A stretch of 64,000 bases of DNA from CAZDWZ01 sp964509425 (lineage in GTDB: Bacteria > Bdellovibrionota_C > UBA2361 > SZUA-149 > CAZDWZ01). The notes under the pieces are model-generated. The model saw nothing but the letters and a program-made list of their open reading frames with translations, did not search any database and was not told the origin of the DNA. Location of the stretch: positions 314,925 to 378,924 of the forward strand of contig CAZDWZ010000006.1 in NCBI GenBank assembly GCA_964509425.1, given 5' to 3'. The position numbers and the translations under genes are program-made. Position 1 is the first letter of the stretch. The number at the start of each line of letters is the position of its first letter. This document shows positions 9,408 through 18,864 of this stretch, piece by piece.

Positions 9408-10790
9408 ATGAGCACAGTAAAAGTAACGGTTCTTGGTGCGGCTCAGACGGTCACTGGATCGAAGTACTTGGTCGAGACTTCGCAGGCAAAAGTTCTCGTC
9501 GACTGCGGCCTGTTTCAGGGAAAAAAAGAGCTGCGGGTGAGAAACTGGGAAATGCCCACCTTTCAGGTGCCTGAGATAACTGCGATCGTTCTCACGCATG
9601 CGCATATCGATCACATCGGATATCTCCCCCGCCTAATCAAGTTCGGGTACAACGGACCGATCTACTGCACTCCAGCCACAGCGCAGTTCGTGAATCTTTT
9701 GCTGATGGACTCCGCCTTTCTTCAGGAAGAAGAAGCTCGGCACGCAAACAAACACGCCACGTCGCGTCACAAACCGGCGCTCCCGCTTTATACGCAAGAG
9801 GACGCGAAAGCCACGCTGCAGCTAATTCGCCCGATTGCCCGGAACAAAGTTACGGAAATCGCTCCAGGCTGCAAAGTGTTCTTCACCTGCGCCGGACATA
9901 TTCTCGGCGCAACTTCGCTTTCACTCGAAGCTGATGGGAAGCGGATCACGTTTTCTGGAGATATCGGCCGTTACGACGCTCCGATACTCCCCGATCCGCA
10001 GCCCCACGATATCGGCGAGCTCCTCTTCTGCGAATCGACGTATGGCGACCGGGTTCATGACACTGAACACACCGAGCAACGCCTCACGGCTGTTGTTCAG
10101 GACGTCGTCACTCGCGGCGGCCCGCTCATTATTCCCGCGTTCGCCTTGGGCCGCACACAGACGCTGCTCTACTATTTTGCGAAGCTCGAAAGGGAAGGAA
10201 AAATTCCGAGCCTCCCGTTGTATGTCGACAGTCCGATGGCGATCGACTCAACGAAAATCTACCGTGACTTTCACCATGACTACGACGACGAGGCGGTCGC
10301 CCTGATGAAGGCCGGGAAGTCGCCGCTTTTGACGCAGAAAACAAATTTCTGCCAGTCATCTCAGGATTCAAAACGTCTGAATACTTTGAAGGGTCCGCGA
10401 ATCATCATTTCGGCGAGCGGCATGGTCACGGGGGGACGGATCATGCACCATCTCATTCATTGGCTTCCGGACGAAAGAAGCACCGTCCTCTTCGTCGGCT
10501 ACCAGGCCGAAGAGACGAGAGGCCGAACAATCCTCTCCGGCGCTCCGACAGTCAAAATATTTGGAAAAGAGATTCCTATCCGCGCAAACGTCGAAGAAAT
10601 CTCCGGGCTTTCAGCCCACGGAGACAGACTCGAACTCCTCCGATGGCTGAAAAGCTCAAACGGCACTCCGCGGGTCGTTCGCATCACCCACGGAGAACCA
10701 GCTGCAGCAACATTTTTCGCAGGAGAGATCGAGAAGGAGCTTGGATGGAAAGCCGCTCCAGCTCAAATGTTCGAAGAGATCGAAGTATAA
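9408..10790 (+). CDS. Metallo-beta-lactamase fold hydrolase with beta-CASP and RNA-specificity (RMMBL) domains
   Basis: A 460-residue member of the bacterial/archaeal CPSF-like family (COG1236), predicted zinc-dependent ribonuclease. The metal-binding HAHIDH motif is at residues 64-69. The beta-CASP region includes IIISASGMVTGGR and VLFVGYQAEETRGR, and the C-terminal RMMBL motif is SGLSAHGDRLELLRWL. No signal peptide, so cytoplasmic. The start has a clear AGAGGAAGAG ribosome-binding site just after the prfB stop, so it is probably co-transcribed with prfB. Relatives act as endonucleases or 5'-exonucleases on RNA; the specific substrate here is not evident. Confidence 0.93.
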   Translation: MSTVKVTVLGAAQTVTGSKYLVETSQAKVLVDCGLFQGKKELRVRNWEMPTFQVPEITAIVLTHAHIDHIGYLPRLIKFGYNGPIYCTPATAQFVNLLLMDSAFLQEEEARHANKHATSRHKPALPLYTQEDAKATLQLIRPIARNKVTEIAPGCKVFFTCAGHILGATSLSLEADGKRITFSGDIGRYDAPILPDPQPHDIGELLFCESTYGDRVHDTEHTEQRLTAVVQDVVTRGGPLIIPAFALGRTQTLLYYFAKLEREGKIPSLPLYVDSPMAIDSTKIYRDFHHDYDDEAVALMKAGKSPLLTQKTNFCQSSQDSKRLNTLKGPRIIISASGMVTGGRIMHHLIHWLPDERSTVLFVGYQAEETRGRTILSGAPTVKIFGKEIPIRANVEEISGLSAHGDRLELLRWLKSSNGTPRVVRITHGEPAAATFFAGEIEKELGWKAAPAQMFEEIEV

Positions 10791-10803
10791 GCTTTCCTTC
10801 ATA

Positions 10804-10872
10804 CTCTGTGCCTCTGTGTCTCTGTGGTTTGTTTCTATTGTTATTGAACCACAGAGACGCAGAGGCACAGAG
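10804..10872. repeat. Family A intergenic palindrome, copy 1
   Basis: Arms CTCTGTGCCTCTGTG...GTGGTTT and AACCACAGAGACGCAGAGG... pair over about 26 bases around a short AT-rich loop. It lies between the beta-CASP hydrolase stop and aroC. This is one of six copies of the CTCTGTG/CACAGAG family in the window. Confidence 0.9.
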
Positions 10873-10901
10873 CGAAGAAGTGAGTGTGTGAGGAGAGAAC
10901 T

Positions 10902-12017
10902 GTGTTTTCCAGGAATTCGTTCGGAACTTTATTTCGAATAACCACCTTCGGCGAAAGCCATGGTGTCGCGCTCGGAGTCGTCATCGACGGCTGCCCCGCG
11001 GGACTTCCGCTCGATCTTGACGGCATTCGACGGGAGCTGGATCGGAGACGGCCAGGTCAATCGACGCTCGTCAGCCCGCGTCGGGAGAAAGACGAATTCG
11101 AGATTATCAGCGGAATTTTCGAGGGGAAAACCACCGGGATGCCGATCACTGTCGTCGTCAGAAACGAAGACGTGAAGTCCAAAGACTACGGGAACATCAA
11201 AGATCTCTTTCGCCCCGGTCATGCAGATTTTACCTATCTCGCGAAATACGGATTCCGTGATTATCGAGGCGGTGGACGTTCATCGGCGCGGGAAACCATT
11301 GGACGCGTTATCGGCGGAGCTGTCGCGAAGCAGCTTCTCGGCGGGATTGGTGTAAAAGTATTCGGTGGCATCACGCAGGTCGGCAAGGTCGAGGCGAAGC
11401 GCTACGACTGGGGCGCGGTCGAACAAAATGAAGTTCGCTCAGTTGATCCTGATCTCGCTCCGAAGATGATCGAAGAAATCGAGACGGCGCGAAAGGACCG
11501 AGATTCAGTCGGTGCGATCGTTGAAGTACGGGCCGAAGGCATTCCACCCGGATTGGGCGACCCGGTGTTCGAGAAGCTCGACGCCTCGATTGCCGGAGCT
11601 ATGATGTCTATCCCGGCAGTGAAAGGAATCGAAATCGGCGCTGGGTTCAAAGCCTCCGCGAAACGCGGAAGTGAGATGAACGATGAGTTTTTTCCAGACG
11701 GCTTCAGCACAAATAACCATGGGGGAATTCTCGGCGGCATCAGCTCGGGCGCTCCGATCGTAGTCCGAATTGCAATTAAGCCGACTTCCTCGCTTCCGAA
11801 GGTGCAACAGACGATAGACACCGGTTATCAACCGCAACCCATCGTCACCAAGGGCCGTCATGATCCCTGCGTGGGCATCCGCGCGGTGCCGATTGCCGAA
11901 GCCATGCTCGCCCTCGTCCTCGCAGACGCGTGGATGCTGCAGCTCGCAGCGAAATCAGCTCAATCCTCATTTGCCGAATTCCCCGAGGTTCGCTACGGAA
12001 TGAAGCCGGGCGAATAG
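10902..12017 (+). CDS. aroC: Chorismate synthase
   Basis: Converts 5-enolpyruvylshikimate-3-phosphate to chorismate, the last step of the shikimate pathway, using reduced FMN. The 371-residue product carries the family signatures: FGTLFRITTFGESHG at the N-terminus, YRGGGRSSARETIGRV in the middle and TKGRHDPCVGIRAVP near the C-terminus. The start is taken as GTG 10902 because a GAGGAG ribosome-binding site ends about six bases before it and the family N-terminus begins at once. GTG 10884 would add six unsupported residues. It lies between two family A palindromes, so it is probably transcribed largely on its own. Confidence 0.96.
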   Translation: MFSRNSFGTLFRITTFGESHGVALGVVIDGCPAGLPLDLDGIRRELDRRRPGQSTLVSPRREKDEFEIISGIFEGKTTGMPITVVVRNEDVKSKDYGNIKDLFRPGHADFTYLAKYGFRDYRGGGRSSARETIGRVIGGAVAKQLLGGIGVKVFGGITQVGKVEAKRYDWGAVEQNEVRSVDPDLAPKMIEEIETARKDRDSVGAIVEVRAEGIPPGLGDPVFEKLDASIAGAMMSIPAVKGIEIGAGFKASAKRGSEMNDEFFPDGFSTNNHGGILGGISSGAPIVVRIAIKPTSSLPKVQQTIDTGYQPQPIVTKGRHDPCVGIRAVPIAEAMLALVLADAWMLQLAAKSAQSSFAEFPEVRYGMKPGE

Positions 12018-12022
12018 ATCCT

Positions 12023-12093
12023 CTCTGTGTCTCTGTGCCTCTGTGGTTCAAATTAGATAGAATTCCTAACCACAGAGACACAGCGGCACAGAG
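12023..12093. repeat. Family A intergenic palindrome, copy 2
   Basis: Arms CTCTGTGTCTCTGTGCC...TGGTT and AACCACAGAGACACAGCGG...CAGAG flank a ~18-base AT-rich loop. It begins five bases after the aroC stop, so on RNA it would form a long stable hairpin directly 3' of aroC. Confidence 0.9.
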
Positions 12094-12132
12094 GAGTGCG
12101 CGGCGAAGAGTTGATAAAACGAGAGAGGACGT

Positions 12133-13683
12133 ATGCCGGTAAACTCAGAGCAGTTTTTAGTTTCGATTGCCGAAAGTAAATCGCGTTCGGAAAAGCTCCG
12201 CACCCTCGCTCCCGGATCGCATATCCATATCTCAGGAGTCTGCGGAACCGGTATGGCCTCCGTCCTCCAGCTGCTCAAGGCACTCGGCTTCTACGTCACG
12301 GGAAGTGACAAGGCGTTTTATCCCCCGATGGGCGAAGTGGTCCGGAAAACGGCGGATAAAGTCTTCGAGAGCTACGACGCAAAACATCTCACGCCGAAGC
12401 CTGACTTCGTCGTTCTCGGAAATAGTCTCGTCAAAGACAATCCGGAAGCCGTGTATGCACGAGAGAATGAAATCCCGTTTGCATCGATGCCGGAAGTTTT
12501 TTCCGCTCTTCTCATCGGAACGAGAGAAGAATGCCCGAACTCAATCGTCATCTGCGGCACCCACGGAAAGTCGACGACCACTGCGGCAACTGCCACCATG
12601 TTCGAGTCGGCAGGACGAAGGCCTGGATTTTTCGTAGGCGGCATTTCTCAGAATTTCGACGTCAGTCTCCGGCTCGTTGACAAGAGTATTCCTGTCGAGA
12701 AGCGCGCGGTCATCCTCGAAGGAGACGAATACGACAGCGCGTTTTTCGCGAAGTGGTCGAAGTTCCACTCATACCGGGCAGACATCGCGCTTCTTACGAG
12801 CCTCGAATTCGACCACGCCGATATTTATGAATCGATTGGGCAGATCGAAGAAGAGTTCACGAGATTGTTCAGAGCGATTCCGGAAACCGGACACATTGTC
12901 ATCTGCGATCAGGGCAAAGAACTCGGAGAGGCGTATCTGAAATGGCGCGGTGCGGACTTCGCGGCACCGATGTATCGCTACGGGATGCTCGAGAGCTCTG
13001 ACTTTCATCTCATCGAACGAATACCTGAAGAGGGCGGACAACGGCTTCGCATGGTTTTTCCGGGAGGCGTGCAAATCTCGACTTCAACGACACTCGGCGG
13101 ACTCTACAATGCGCTGAATCTCACGGGAGTCGCCGCCGTTGCTCACCTTTCGGGACTCTCGCCGCAAGAGATCGAGAAGGGAATTGCTGCATTCCGAGGA
13201 GTGCTCCGACGTCAGCAGATTATCGCGAACGTGAACAACATCCTCGTCCTCGAGGATTTTGCGCATCATCCCACCGCAGTCGACGTGACTCTCGAAGGCA
13301 TTCGCGAGCAGTATCCGAAGCGCCGGCTCGTAGCTGTTTTCGAGCCGCGATCAAATTCCAGCCGCCGGGCACTCTTTCAGCAACCCTATGTCAAGAGCTT
13401 CCGGCACGCCGATCTCGCGGTCATCCAAGAAGTAAACACACCGGCCGCATTCAGCGGAACCAGCATTCCCGCCGGAATGTTGGACGTGAGAAAAATGATT
13501 GATGACATCAACGCGAACGGCACCGACGCCTATTGTTTTCCCGAAGTTTCGCAAATAGAGACGTTTCTCGCGGAGACTCTTGCGCCCGGCGATGTCGTCG
13601 TTCTTATGTCAAACGGTGACTTCGGCGGATTGATGCGAAGCCTTCCTCCGAAGCTGGCTTCGATCAATCACTTCACGGAGTAG
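12133..13683 (+). CDS. mpl: UDP-N-acetylmuramate:L-alanyl-gamma-D-glutamyl-meso-diaminopimelate ligase (murein peptide ligase)
   Basis: Mpl attaches the recycled murein tripeptide to UDP-MurNAc in the cytoplasm, linking cell-wall recycling to synthesis; it is known from Gram-negative bacteria. The 516-residue protein has the Mur ligase layout: N-terminal Rossmann motif HISGVCGTGMASVL (residues ~32-45), the ATP-binding loop CGTHGKSTTTAA, the Mpl-typical LEGDEYDSAFF and FEPRSNSSRR, and EDFAHHPTAV in the C-terminal domain. These motifs separate it from MurC. A GAGAGGACG ribosome-binding site precedes ATG 12133. It is slightly longer than the usual ~450 residues, mainly in the N-terminal lead and C-terminal domain. 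Confidence 0.95.
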   Translation: MPVNSEQFLVSIAESKSRSEKLRTLAPGSHIHISGVCGTGMASVLQLLKALGFYVTGSDKAFYPPMGEVVRKTADKVFESYDAKHLTPKPDFVVLGNSLVKDNPEAVYARENEIPFASMPEVFSALLIGTREECPNSIVICGTHGKSTTTAATATMFESAGRRPGFFVGGISQNFDVSLRLVDKSIPVEKRAVILEGDEYDSAFFAKWSKFHSYRADIALLTSLEFDHADIYESIGQIEEEFTRLFRAIPETGHIVICDQGKELGEAYLKWRGADFAAPMYRYGMLESSDFHLIERIPEEGGQRLRMVFPGGVQISTSTTLGGLYNALNLTGVAAVAHLSGLSPQEIEKGIAAFRGVLRRQQIIANVNNILVLEDFAHHPTAVDVTLEGIREQYPKRRLVAVFEPRSNSSRRALFQQPYVKSFRHADLAVIQEVNTPAAFSGTSIPAGMLDVRKMIDDINANGTDAYCFPEVSQIETFLAETLAPGDVVVLMSNGDFGGLMRSLPPKLASINHFTE

Positions 13684-13953
13684 GTCTGGGGAAGCGAGCG
13701 CGCACCACATCCTCGTCCGAGCGTTGCCCAAATCATGCTCGTTAGAGTGAACATTCGAATGCTCGTGAGGAATTGTGGCGGATACCGGCAATCAGCTGAG
13801 TTCCGCACTGAAATTTTCTCGGGAACTTTTCTGGCGATGAATGAACAGTTTCGTTGCGATAAGCACCGTTTCACACAGAGACAATTTTTCGCGCGCGAAG
13901 ATTTTCTCTCTTCTTCAGTCCTGGATTCGTTAAGCAAGAAATTGTCCGTGCCG

Positions 13954-13968
13954 ATACAATTTTTGTAT
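13954..13968. promoter_or_regulatory. Palindrome overlapping a pilin start codon
   Basis: ATACAA-TTT-TTGTAT is a perfect inverted repeat at 13954-13968, and its right arm overlaps the ATG (13967) of the following pilin-like gene. It could be a repressor operator or could occlude ribosome binding. This is inference from symmetry and position only. Confidence 0.3.
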
Positions 13969-14383
13969 GGGCGAACATCTTAACAAAAACACCGAGAGCG
14001 ATCGGGGATTTACCCTAATCGAATTACTAACCGTCGTGTCAATGATTGGCGTACTCGCGGCAATCTCACTTCCGCTGCTTGAAAACTACAAGAAGCGGTC
14101 CTTCGACACCCAGTCGCAGAACGACTTGAAGAATGCGGCTCTGGGTGAGGAGGCCTACTTCGCGATTCATGCGCAATATATAGACTGCATCGGCACGATT
14201 ACATGTGAGGCGCTGCTCCCGAATTACAAGGGGAGTGTCGGATCAAACGTCTCCATGTTCCGGGTTCCCGGAGGCGGGGGAACGGTAGAACACTTCACCG
14301 GCCAGGCGTGGCATCCCCGAGGGTCGAGAGACAGTGTCGGAGAAAGCTTCCTGTGGAATAGCCAGGCAGGTGGCTTGCAATGA
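13967..14383 (+). CDS. Type IV pilin-like protein (prepilin)
   Basis: A 138-residue class III-signal protein. A short polar leader ends in the prepilin peptidase site DRG|FTLIELLTVV, with Glu5 of the mature protein present, followed by a ~20-residue hydrophobic helix and the amphipathic region ENYKKRSFDTQSQNDLKNA. Two cysteines (CIGTITC region) could form a disulfide loop in the globular domain. It resembles major pilins or pseudopilins processed by PilD and built into a type IV pilus or type II secretion pseudopilus. No pilus assembly gene is adjacent, so it is an orphan. A hairpin follows at 14450-14514. Confidence 0.88.
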   Translation: MGEHLNKNTESDRGFTLIELLTVVSMIGVLAAISLPLLENYKKRSFDTQSQNDLKNAALGEEAYFAIHAQYIDCIGTITCEALLPNYKGSVGSNVSMFRVPGGGGTVEHFTGQAWHPRGSRDSVGESFLWNSQAGGLQ

Positions 14384-14847
14384 ATCCGGCCGCTGCTCAC
14401 CCCACAACAATAACGAATCTCAGCTACTTCCGATCCCACGACAAACTTGCCCCGCGTCTCTGCGCTTCTTTCCCATCCAGAGAATCTCCAAACTGAAGCG
14501 CAGAGACGCCGGGGTTTCTTCCGAAAAGAGGAAACACAACTAGAAAATCGAAGGCCCGGCGTCGTTCAGAAGTATTTCAGGCGGGGAAGGATTGATGGTC
14601 GTTTCGCTCAACGCACGCATTCATAAACCCGACTGGAAAGCGTTCATACGCGGCATGCAAGTTAGTGCGGCGCGAAGCGTCCGTAGATTATCCAGCCTTG
14701 TTGTTCCGCCAACAGAAATCGGTACGTCGTGACCCACTTCTAAATTCTTCCGGCTCGCGCAGCACTTCCTCACCCCGGTTTTGAAAAACTCCATTCAATC
14801 GAGTCGAGATTGCAATCCAGGATCGCTCGACTGCGACTTTCTATGGC
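14384..14847. other. Intergenic region after the pilin gene
   Basis: Apart from the strong hairpin at 14450-14514, no gene or recognisable motif is supported. It separates the plus-strand pilin gene from a minus-strand lipoprotein gene (convergent). Confidence 0.4.
14450..14520 (+). terminator. Long hairpin downstream of the pilin gene
   Basis: CCCCGCGTCTCTGCGCTTC at 14450-14468 pairs almost perfectly with GAAGCGCAGAGACGCCGGGG at 14495-14514, with a 26-base loop, followed by TTTCTT. It is a plausible terminator for the pilin transcript and distantly resembles the family A palindromes (TCTCTG/CAGAGA core). Confidence 0.55.
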
Positions 14848-15465
14848 TTAAGGATTCGGTGCAGCGGCCTCTTCCGACTTCGGACACTCTGCTTGTTTCA
14901 AAACAGGATTCGGCTGCGGCTCGAGGCCGAACGCCACACGAGAAACTCTCGCAATAGCCTCGACCGGAAACGCTAACGGCAGGAGCACCCAGCCCCAAGC
15001 CGTGTATTCGCGGCTCACCCCGCATTCAGGATCAGGTCGCCAGTCGGTCACAACAAACGCCGCTTCTGATTCACCCAGGGTAAAAGGCGTCTTCGGAACC
15101 GCGCAGCCAAGCCGCTCCAGCTGCTTCCCCGCGGTGCTGAAGCCGCAGTCAATCGCACGATAATAATACTGCCATGCGGGGCTATTTGCTTTCACGTGTC
15201 CTTCCTCAACGCACTTTCCGGCATGAATGAGGGACTCTCCCGTCGTGTGTTTTGTAGAACCTTGTGGATTCACCCGAGCTTGGTTGAGACTTCCAAAGAC
15301 CACCTCACACCATCCCGCTCGATGCATCGAAAGCCTTGCTTCTTCGATCTCGTCTTGTGCAGCTTCGGCATCGGGGTCGACTGACATCCGATAACATCCC
15401 GGAGCCACGGCAAGCAGCATGGCCAAGGATACGAGCATTTCACGGGAAGAAATGGAAAACTTCAT
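14848..15465 (-). CDS. Putative lipoprotein of unknown function
   Basis: 205 residues from ATG 15465. The N-terminus has a lipoprotein signal with lipobox LAVAPGC around residues 18-24, so the mature protein is predicted to be lipid-anchored at Cys. The rest has several spaced cysteines and a C-terminal hydrophobic stretch (WGWVLLPLAFPVEAIARV) that might be membrane-associated. No known family was recognised. The start overlaps the stop of the upstream membrane-protein gene by four bases (ATGA), implying translational coupling and a shared role. A frame extension further upstream exists but has no signal peptide and overlaps the upstream gene, so it is rejected. Confidence 0.7.
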   Translation of the reverse strand: MKFSISSREMLVSLAMLLAVAPGCYRMSVDPDAEAAQDEIEEARLSMHRAGWCEVVFGSLNQARVNPQGSTKHTTGESLIHAGKCVEEGHVKANSPAWQYYYRAIDCGFSTAGKQLERLGCAVPKTPFTLGESEAAFVVTDWRPDPECGVSREYTAWGWVLLPLAFPVEAIARVSRVAFGLEPQPNPVLKQAECPKSEEAAAPNP

Positions 15466-15887
15466 GATTGCCCTCTCAGTTGCAAGACTACGCCTCGAAT
15501 CAGAAAATACACCAAAGCAAGAAGCAAGCCGACTATCAACATGAAAAGCCAGCAGATGTGGACAATATGATACGAAGGCGAATGTTCGACTCCTAAAAGA
15601 AGGACATTGGTCCATGGCAGAAAGCAAGCGATCGCGGTGATGAGCCGAAGCTTCGAACCGTCGAACGACCACGGCCGAACAATCGCGTAGTAGGCGGCGA
15701 CCTCACCGAGAACGAAGAGTATGGAGGTCGAAACCTTTTCGAAATTCCATTGCCAGCTTTGCCGTTCTGTCTCGGAGGTAAAAAGATAATGATCGGGAGA
15801 AAGACTGAGCGCGAAGATTATAGCCGCCACAGAAAGGCCGGCCAAAAGCACTCCGTAGATGCGAATAATCCGAGAAACCTGCTTCAT
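15462..15887 (-). CDS. Four-helix integral membrane protein of unknown function
   Basis: 141 residues with about four transmembrane helices: GVLLAGLSVAAIIFALSL, ILFVLGEVAAYYAIV, LITAIACFLPWTNVLLLG and WLFMLIVGLLLALVYFLI. No family recognised. It is the first gene of a two-gene unit with the lipoprotein gene, whose ATG overlaps its stop. It is divergent from the Na+/H+ antiporter gene, with ~140 bases between the two starts that must hold both promoters. Confidence 0.72.
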   Translation of the reverse strand: MKQVSRIIRIYGVLLAGLSVAAIIFALSLSPDHYLFTSETERQSWQWNFEKVSTSILFVLGEVAAYYAIVRPWSFDGSKLRLITAIACFLPWTNVLLLGVEHSPSYHIVHICWLFMLIVGLLLALVYFLIRGVVLQLRGQS

Positions 15888-16031
15888 TCTGGTCTGAGTT
15901 CTCCAACCTTCCCGGCTTTACGCGGCGGATCGATTTACGCCCTCGAAATTTCGCCTGCTCCAGCCATTGAGTTTACCGAAACTCCAAGTTAACGTCTCGC
16001 ACAAATTCCCAAAATTGCTTGAACTACTGTC

Positions 16032-17738
16032 ATGATTGCATTCGAAGTCACCATCGTTCTTCTTCTCGGCGCCCTCATCGGACTGTCGTTTTCCCAGAAG
16101 CTCAAACAGCCGGTCGAGGTGACATTGCTTCTGGGGAGCTTGCTGATTAGCCTCCTCCCGCTCCCCCGCGTGAGACTCGACCCGCACGTGGTCTTCTCCA
16201 TATTTCTGCCACCGATCCTTTTCGCGGCGGCCTATTTCACTCCGTGGAAGGACTTCTTGAAAGCGCTTCGTCCCATCATGCTACTTGCGATTGGTCTCGT
16301 TGTGTTCACGACATTCGGAATCGCACAGGCAGTAAAGTTCCTCATGCCGGAGTTCCCATGGCCGCAGGCGTTTCTCCTGGGCGCGATTCTTGCACCTCCC
16401 GATGCGTCCGCCGCTGTCGCGCTCATCCGGCATTTCCGTCTGCCGCGCCGACTCATCACGATTATCGAAGGCGAGAGTCTTATTAACGACGCGACGGCGC
16501 TCACCTGTTATCGATTCGCTCTCGCCGCGGTTGCGACGAGCTCATTCGAGCTCTCCGATTCCGTGTCCCAGTTTTTCGTTCTTGTGGCCGGGGGCGCAGT
16601 CGTCGGATGTCTCGTCGGAGCCGGGGCCCTTTGGCTAATTCGCCGTTTGAAAAATTCGGAAGCTGAGGTCCTCGCAACCATTCTGGCACCGTTCTTCTGT
16701 TATGCGATCGCCGAGCATCTCCATCTTTCCGGTGTCATTTCTACGGTCGCGTGCGGAGTCATCTTCGGCAGTGTTCTCCCCGGCTTGTTTACCTCTCAAT
16801 CGCGCCTTGCCGCGAACTCTACTTGGCAGATTTTTCTGTTTTCGATTAACTCGCTTGTCTTCACGTTCATCGGGCTTCAGCTCCCACTCGTTGTCGAGAG
16901 CATTTCTACGGCGCATTTCCTGGAGCTCTGTTGTTACTGCATCGTGCTGTATCTCTTTCTCGTGGCGATTCGTTTTCTCTGGGTGTTCCCGGCGGCGCAC
17001 ATTCCGAGGATGCTCAGTGCCGGAATTCGTGAACGGGAGAAAAAGCCGACTTGGCAAACGCTCACCGTGCTTTCTTGGACTGGAATGCGTGGGATAGTCT
17101 CTCTTGCTGCGGCACTCGCGATTCCAGTCACGCTCGAGAACGGGACACCGTTTCCGTTCCGGAACGAGACGATCTTTCTCGCATACGGTGTCACTCTGCT
17201 GTCTCTTCTCATTCCATCATTCACGCTTCCGAGAATGCTCAAATATTTGAACATTCCCGTCGTCGATGAGCGCCTCCAAGCCGAGTCTAGGGCGAGAATT
17301 GCGCTCATCGATGCCGTCATCATGCATCTCGAAGAATCGGCGGGAAACGGTCACCAAAGAGATTCAGTGAATCTCGTGATCAAAAACTATCGCCGATTGA
17401 AGCGCACCCTCGCCCCAAACTTGGAGCCGAACCCGTACACGGAGGTCGACCTCGATGGAGAAGACCTGAAGGCGCTCATTCTCGAGATACTTCGAGTCGA
17501 GCGGGCGGAACTCGGAAAGCTTCGGAAGTTGGGAGAACTCCCCGATGAAATCTTTCATTACCTGTCACAGGAGCTCGACTTCGAGGAGCTTCGCTTTCTC
17601 GCAAGCGCTCGAGGCCGGTTGCTTCTTTCTGCAGCAAAGCCGGATCTGACCGCTGTCCGGCCTTCGGGGACAGTGCCCGCGGGAACTCAGCGCGACAGCG
17701 CACAAGAACCCGAGAGAATGATCTTCGGATTTCCGTAG
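16032..17738 (+). CDS. Na+/H+ antiporter, CPA1 family
   Basis: Inner-membrane cation/proton exchanger of 568 residues. About twelve hydrophobic segments fill residues 1-400. The conserved ion-binding region appears as GAILAPPDASAAVALIRHF, followed by the family motif EGESLINDATAL. The C-terminal ~160 residues are a charged cytoplasmic tail, possibly regulatory, as in NhaP-like and plant-like exchangers. It probably serves sodium or pH homeostasis; ion specificity cannot be read from sequence. The gene converges with hemH, the stops being about 25 bases apart. Confidence 0.92.
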   Translation: MIAFEVTIVLLLGALIGLSFSQKLKQPVEVTLLLGSLLISLLPLPRVRLDPHVVFSIFLPPILFAAAYFTPWKDFLKALRPIMLLAIGLVVFTTFGIAQAVKFLMPEFPWPQAFLLGAILAPPDASAAVALIRHFRLPRRLITIIEGESLINDATALTCYRFALAAVATSSFELSDSVSQFFVLVAGGAVVGCLVGAGALWLIRRLKNSEAEVLATILAPFFCYAIAEHLHLSGVISTVACGVIFGSVLPGLFTSQSRLAANSTWQIFLFSINSLVFTFIGLQLPLVVESISTAHFLELCCYCIVLYLFLVAIRFLWVFPAAHIPRMLSAGIREREKKPTWQTLTVLSWTGMRGIVSLAAALAIPVTLENGTPFPFRNETIFLAYGVTLLSLLIPSFTLPRMLKYLNIPVVDERLQAESRARIALIDAVIMHLEESAGNGHQRDSVNLVIKNYRRLKRTLAPNLEPNPYTEVDLDGEDLKALILEILRVERAELGKLRKLGELPDEIFHYLSQELDFEELRFLASARGRLLLSAAKPDLTAVRPSGTVPAGTQRDSAQEPERMIFGFP

Positions 17739-17763
17739 TTCGAATTTCCTGGAGTGGAGGGCC

Positions 17764-18861
17764 CTAGACTCTCCCGACCCGCCGCGAGAGCTGTTCGCGC
17801 TCGTCTCCGGCTGAATCCTTTTCCAGCCAGCCGCCGGAGTGAAGGCGGATGAGTTCGATTGCGGCGGCAATAAAATCGTCGCGATCGTTTAAAGCGGGGA
17901 TATACCGGAAGTCCGTTCCCCCCGCGTGAAGGAAATCTTCGCGCGCAGCTTGATCCATCTCTTCAAGGGTTTCGAGGCAGTCGACGGAGAAAGCCGGGCT
18001 GATCACGTCCACCGATCGAATCCCATGCGACGCGAGCTCTTTTAACGTTTTCGAGGTGTAGGGCTTGATCCATTCTTCACGTCCGAACAACGATTGAAAT
18101 GTCACGAGATATTTGTCTTGAGGAAGCTTGAGGGACTCTGCGAGAAGGCGCGCCGTCTTGTGGCAGAGACAGAAATACGGATCTCCATCCAGAAAATAAC
18201 GCTCCGGAATTCCGTGAAAAGACATCACCAGCTTCTCCGCCGGAGGATGTAACTTCCAGTGCTCACGCACGCTGTTCGCGAGCGCTTCAATGTAGCCCGG
18301 AGAATCATGATAACCGGTGATAAAGCGAAACTCCGGAACGAACCTCCACTTCCGGAGGACATCGCTCACGGCGTCAAACACCGTCCCGACCGTCGTGCTC
18401 GAATACTGTGGAAACATCGGCAGAACGAGAAGCTGCCGGATATTTTTCTTCCGTAAGGTATTAAGTGCAGTTTCGAGACTCGGATTACCGATTCGCATTC
18501 CAAGCTCGACTTCAACGGGAACACCAAGCGCCGCCGGTAGGCGAGCTTTCAGCTTCTCCACTTGGCGCTTTGAATGGACCAAAAGCGGCGAGCCTTCCGG
18601 CATCCAGATTTTTTTATACAGCTCGGCGGATTTTTTTGGCCGAGTGGGGAGAATGAACAGATTGAGAATGAACCACCACGGCAATCGCGAGTATTCAATA
18701 ACCCGCGCGTCCCAAAGAAACTGCTTGAGATAGGGTTTCAATGCTTCAGCGGTCGGAGCATCCGGAGTGCCGAGATTCACAACGAGCACTCCGAGCGGGC
18801 GCTCGGTTCGATGATCGTATGCCCCATTTCCGACGAATAAATTTTTCCGCATTCCCGACAT
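17764..18861 (-). CDS. hemH: Ferrochelatase
   Basis: Inserts ferrous iron into protoporphyrin IX to make protoheme. The 365-residue product has the family signatures: LGVLVVNLGTPDAPT near the N-terminus, LPMFPQYSSTTVGT, the catalytic-His segment VMSFHGIPERY (His216), and SPAFSVDCLETLEEMD with the conserved Glu. The start ATG 18861 is three bases after the cysteine desulfurase stop and is preceded by AAAGG, so the two genes form an operon. Iron insertion and sulfur mobilisation are both iron-handling steps, which makes the pairing sensible. Confidence 0.96.
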   Translation of the reverse strand: MSGMRKNLFVGNGAYDHRTERPLGVLVVNLGTPDAPTAEALKPYLKQFLWDARVIEYSRLPWWFILNLFILPTRPKKSAELYKKIWMPEGSPLLVHSKRQVEKLKARLPAALGVPVEVELGMRIGNPSLETALNTLRKKNIRQLLVLPMFPQYSSTTVGTVFDAVSDVLRKWRFVPEFRFITGYHDSPGYIEALANSVREHWKLHPPAEKLVMSFHGIPERYFLDGDPYFCLCHKTARLLAESLKLPQDKYLVTFQSLFGREEWIKPYTSKTLKELASHGIRSVDVISPAFSVDCLETLEEMDQAAREDFLHAGGTDFRYIPALNDRDDFIAAAIELIRLHSGGWLEKDSAGDEREQLSRRVGRV

Positions 18862-18864
18862 GAA

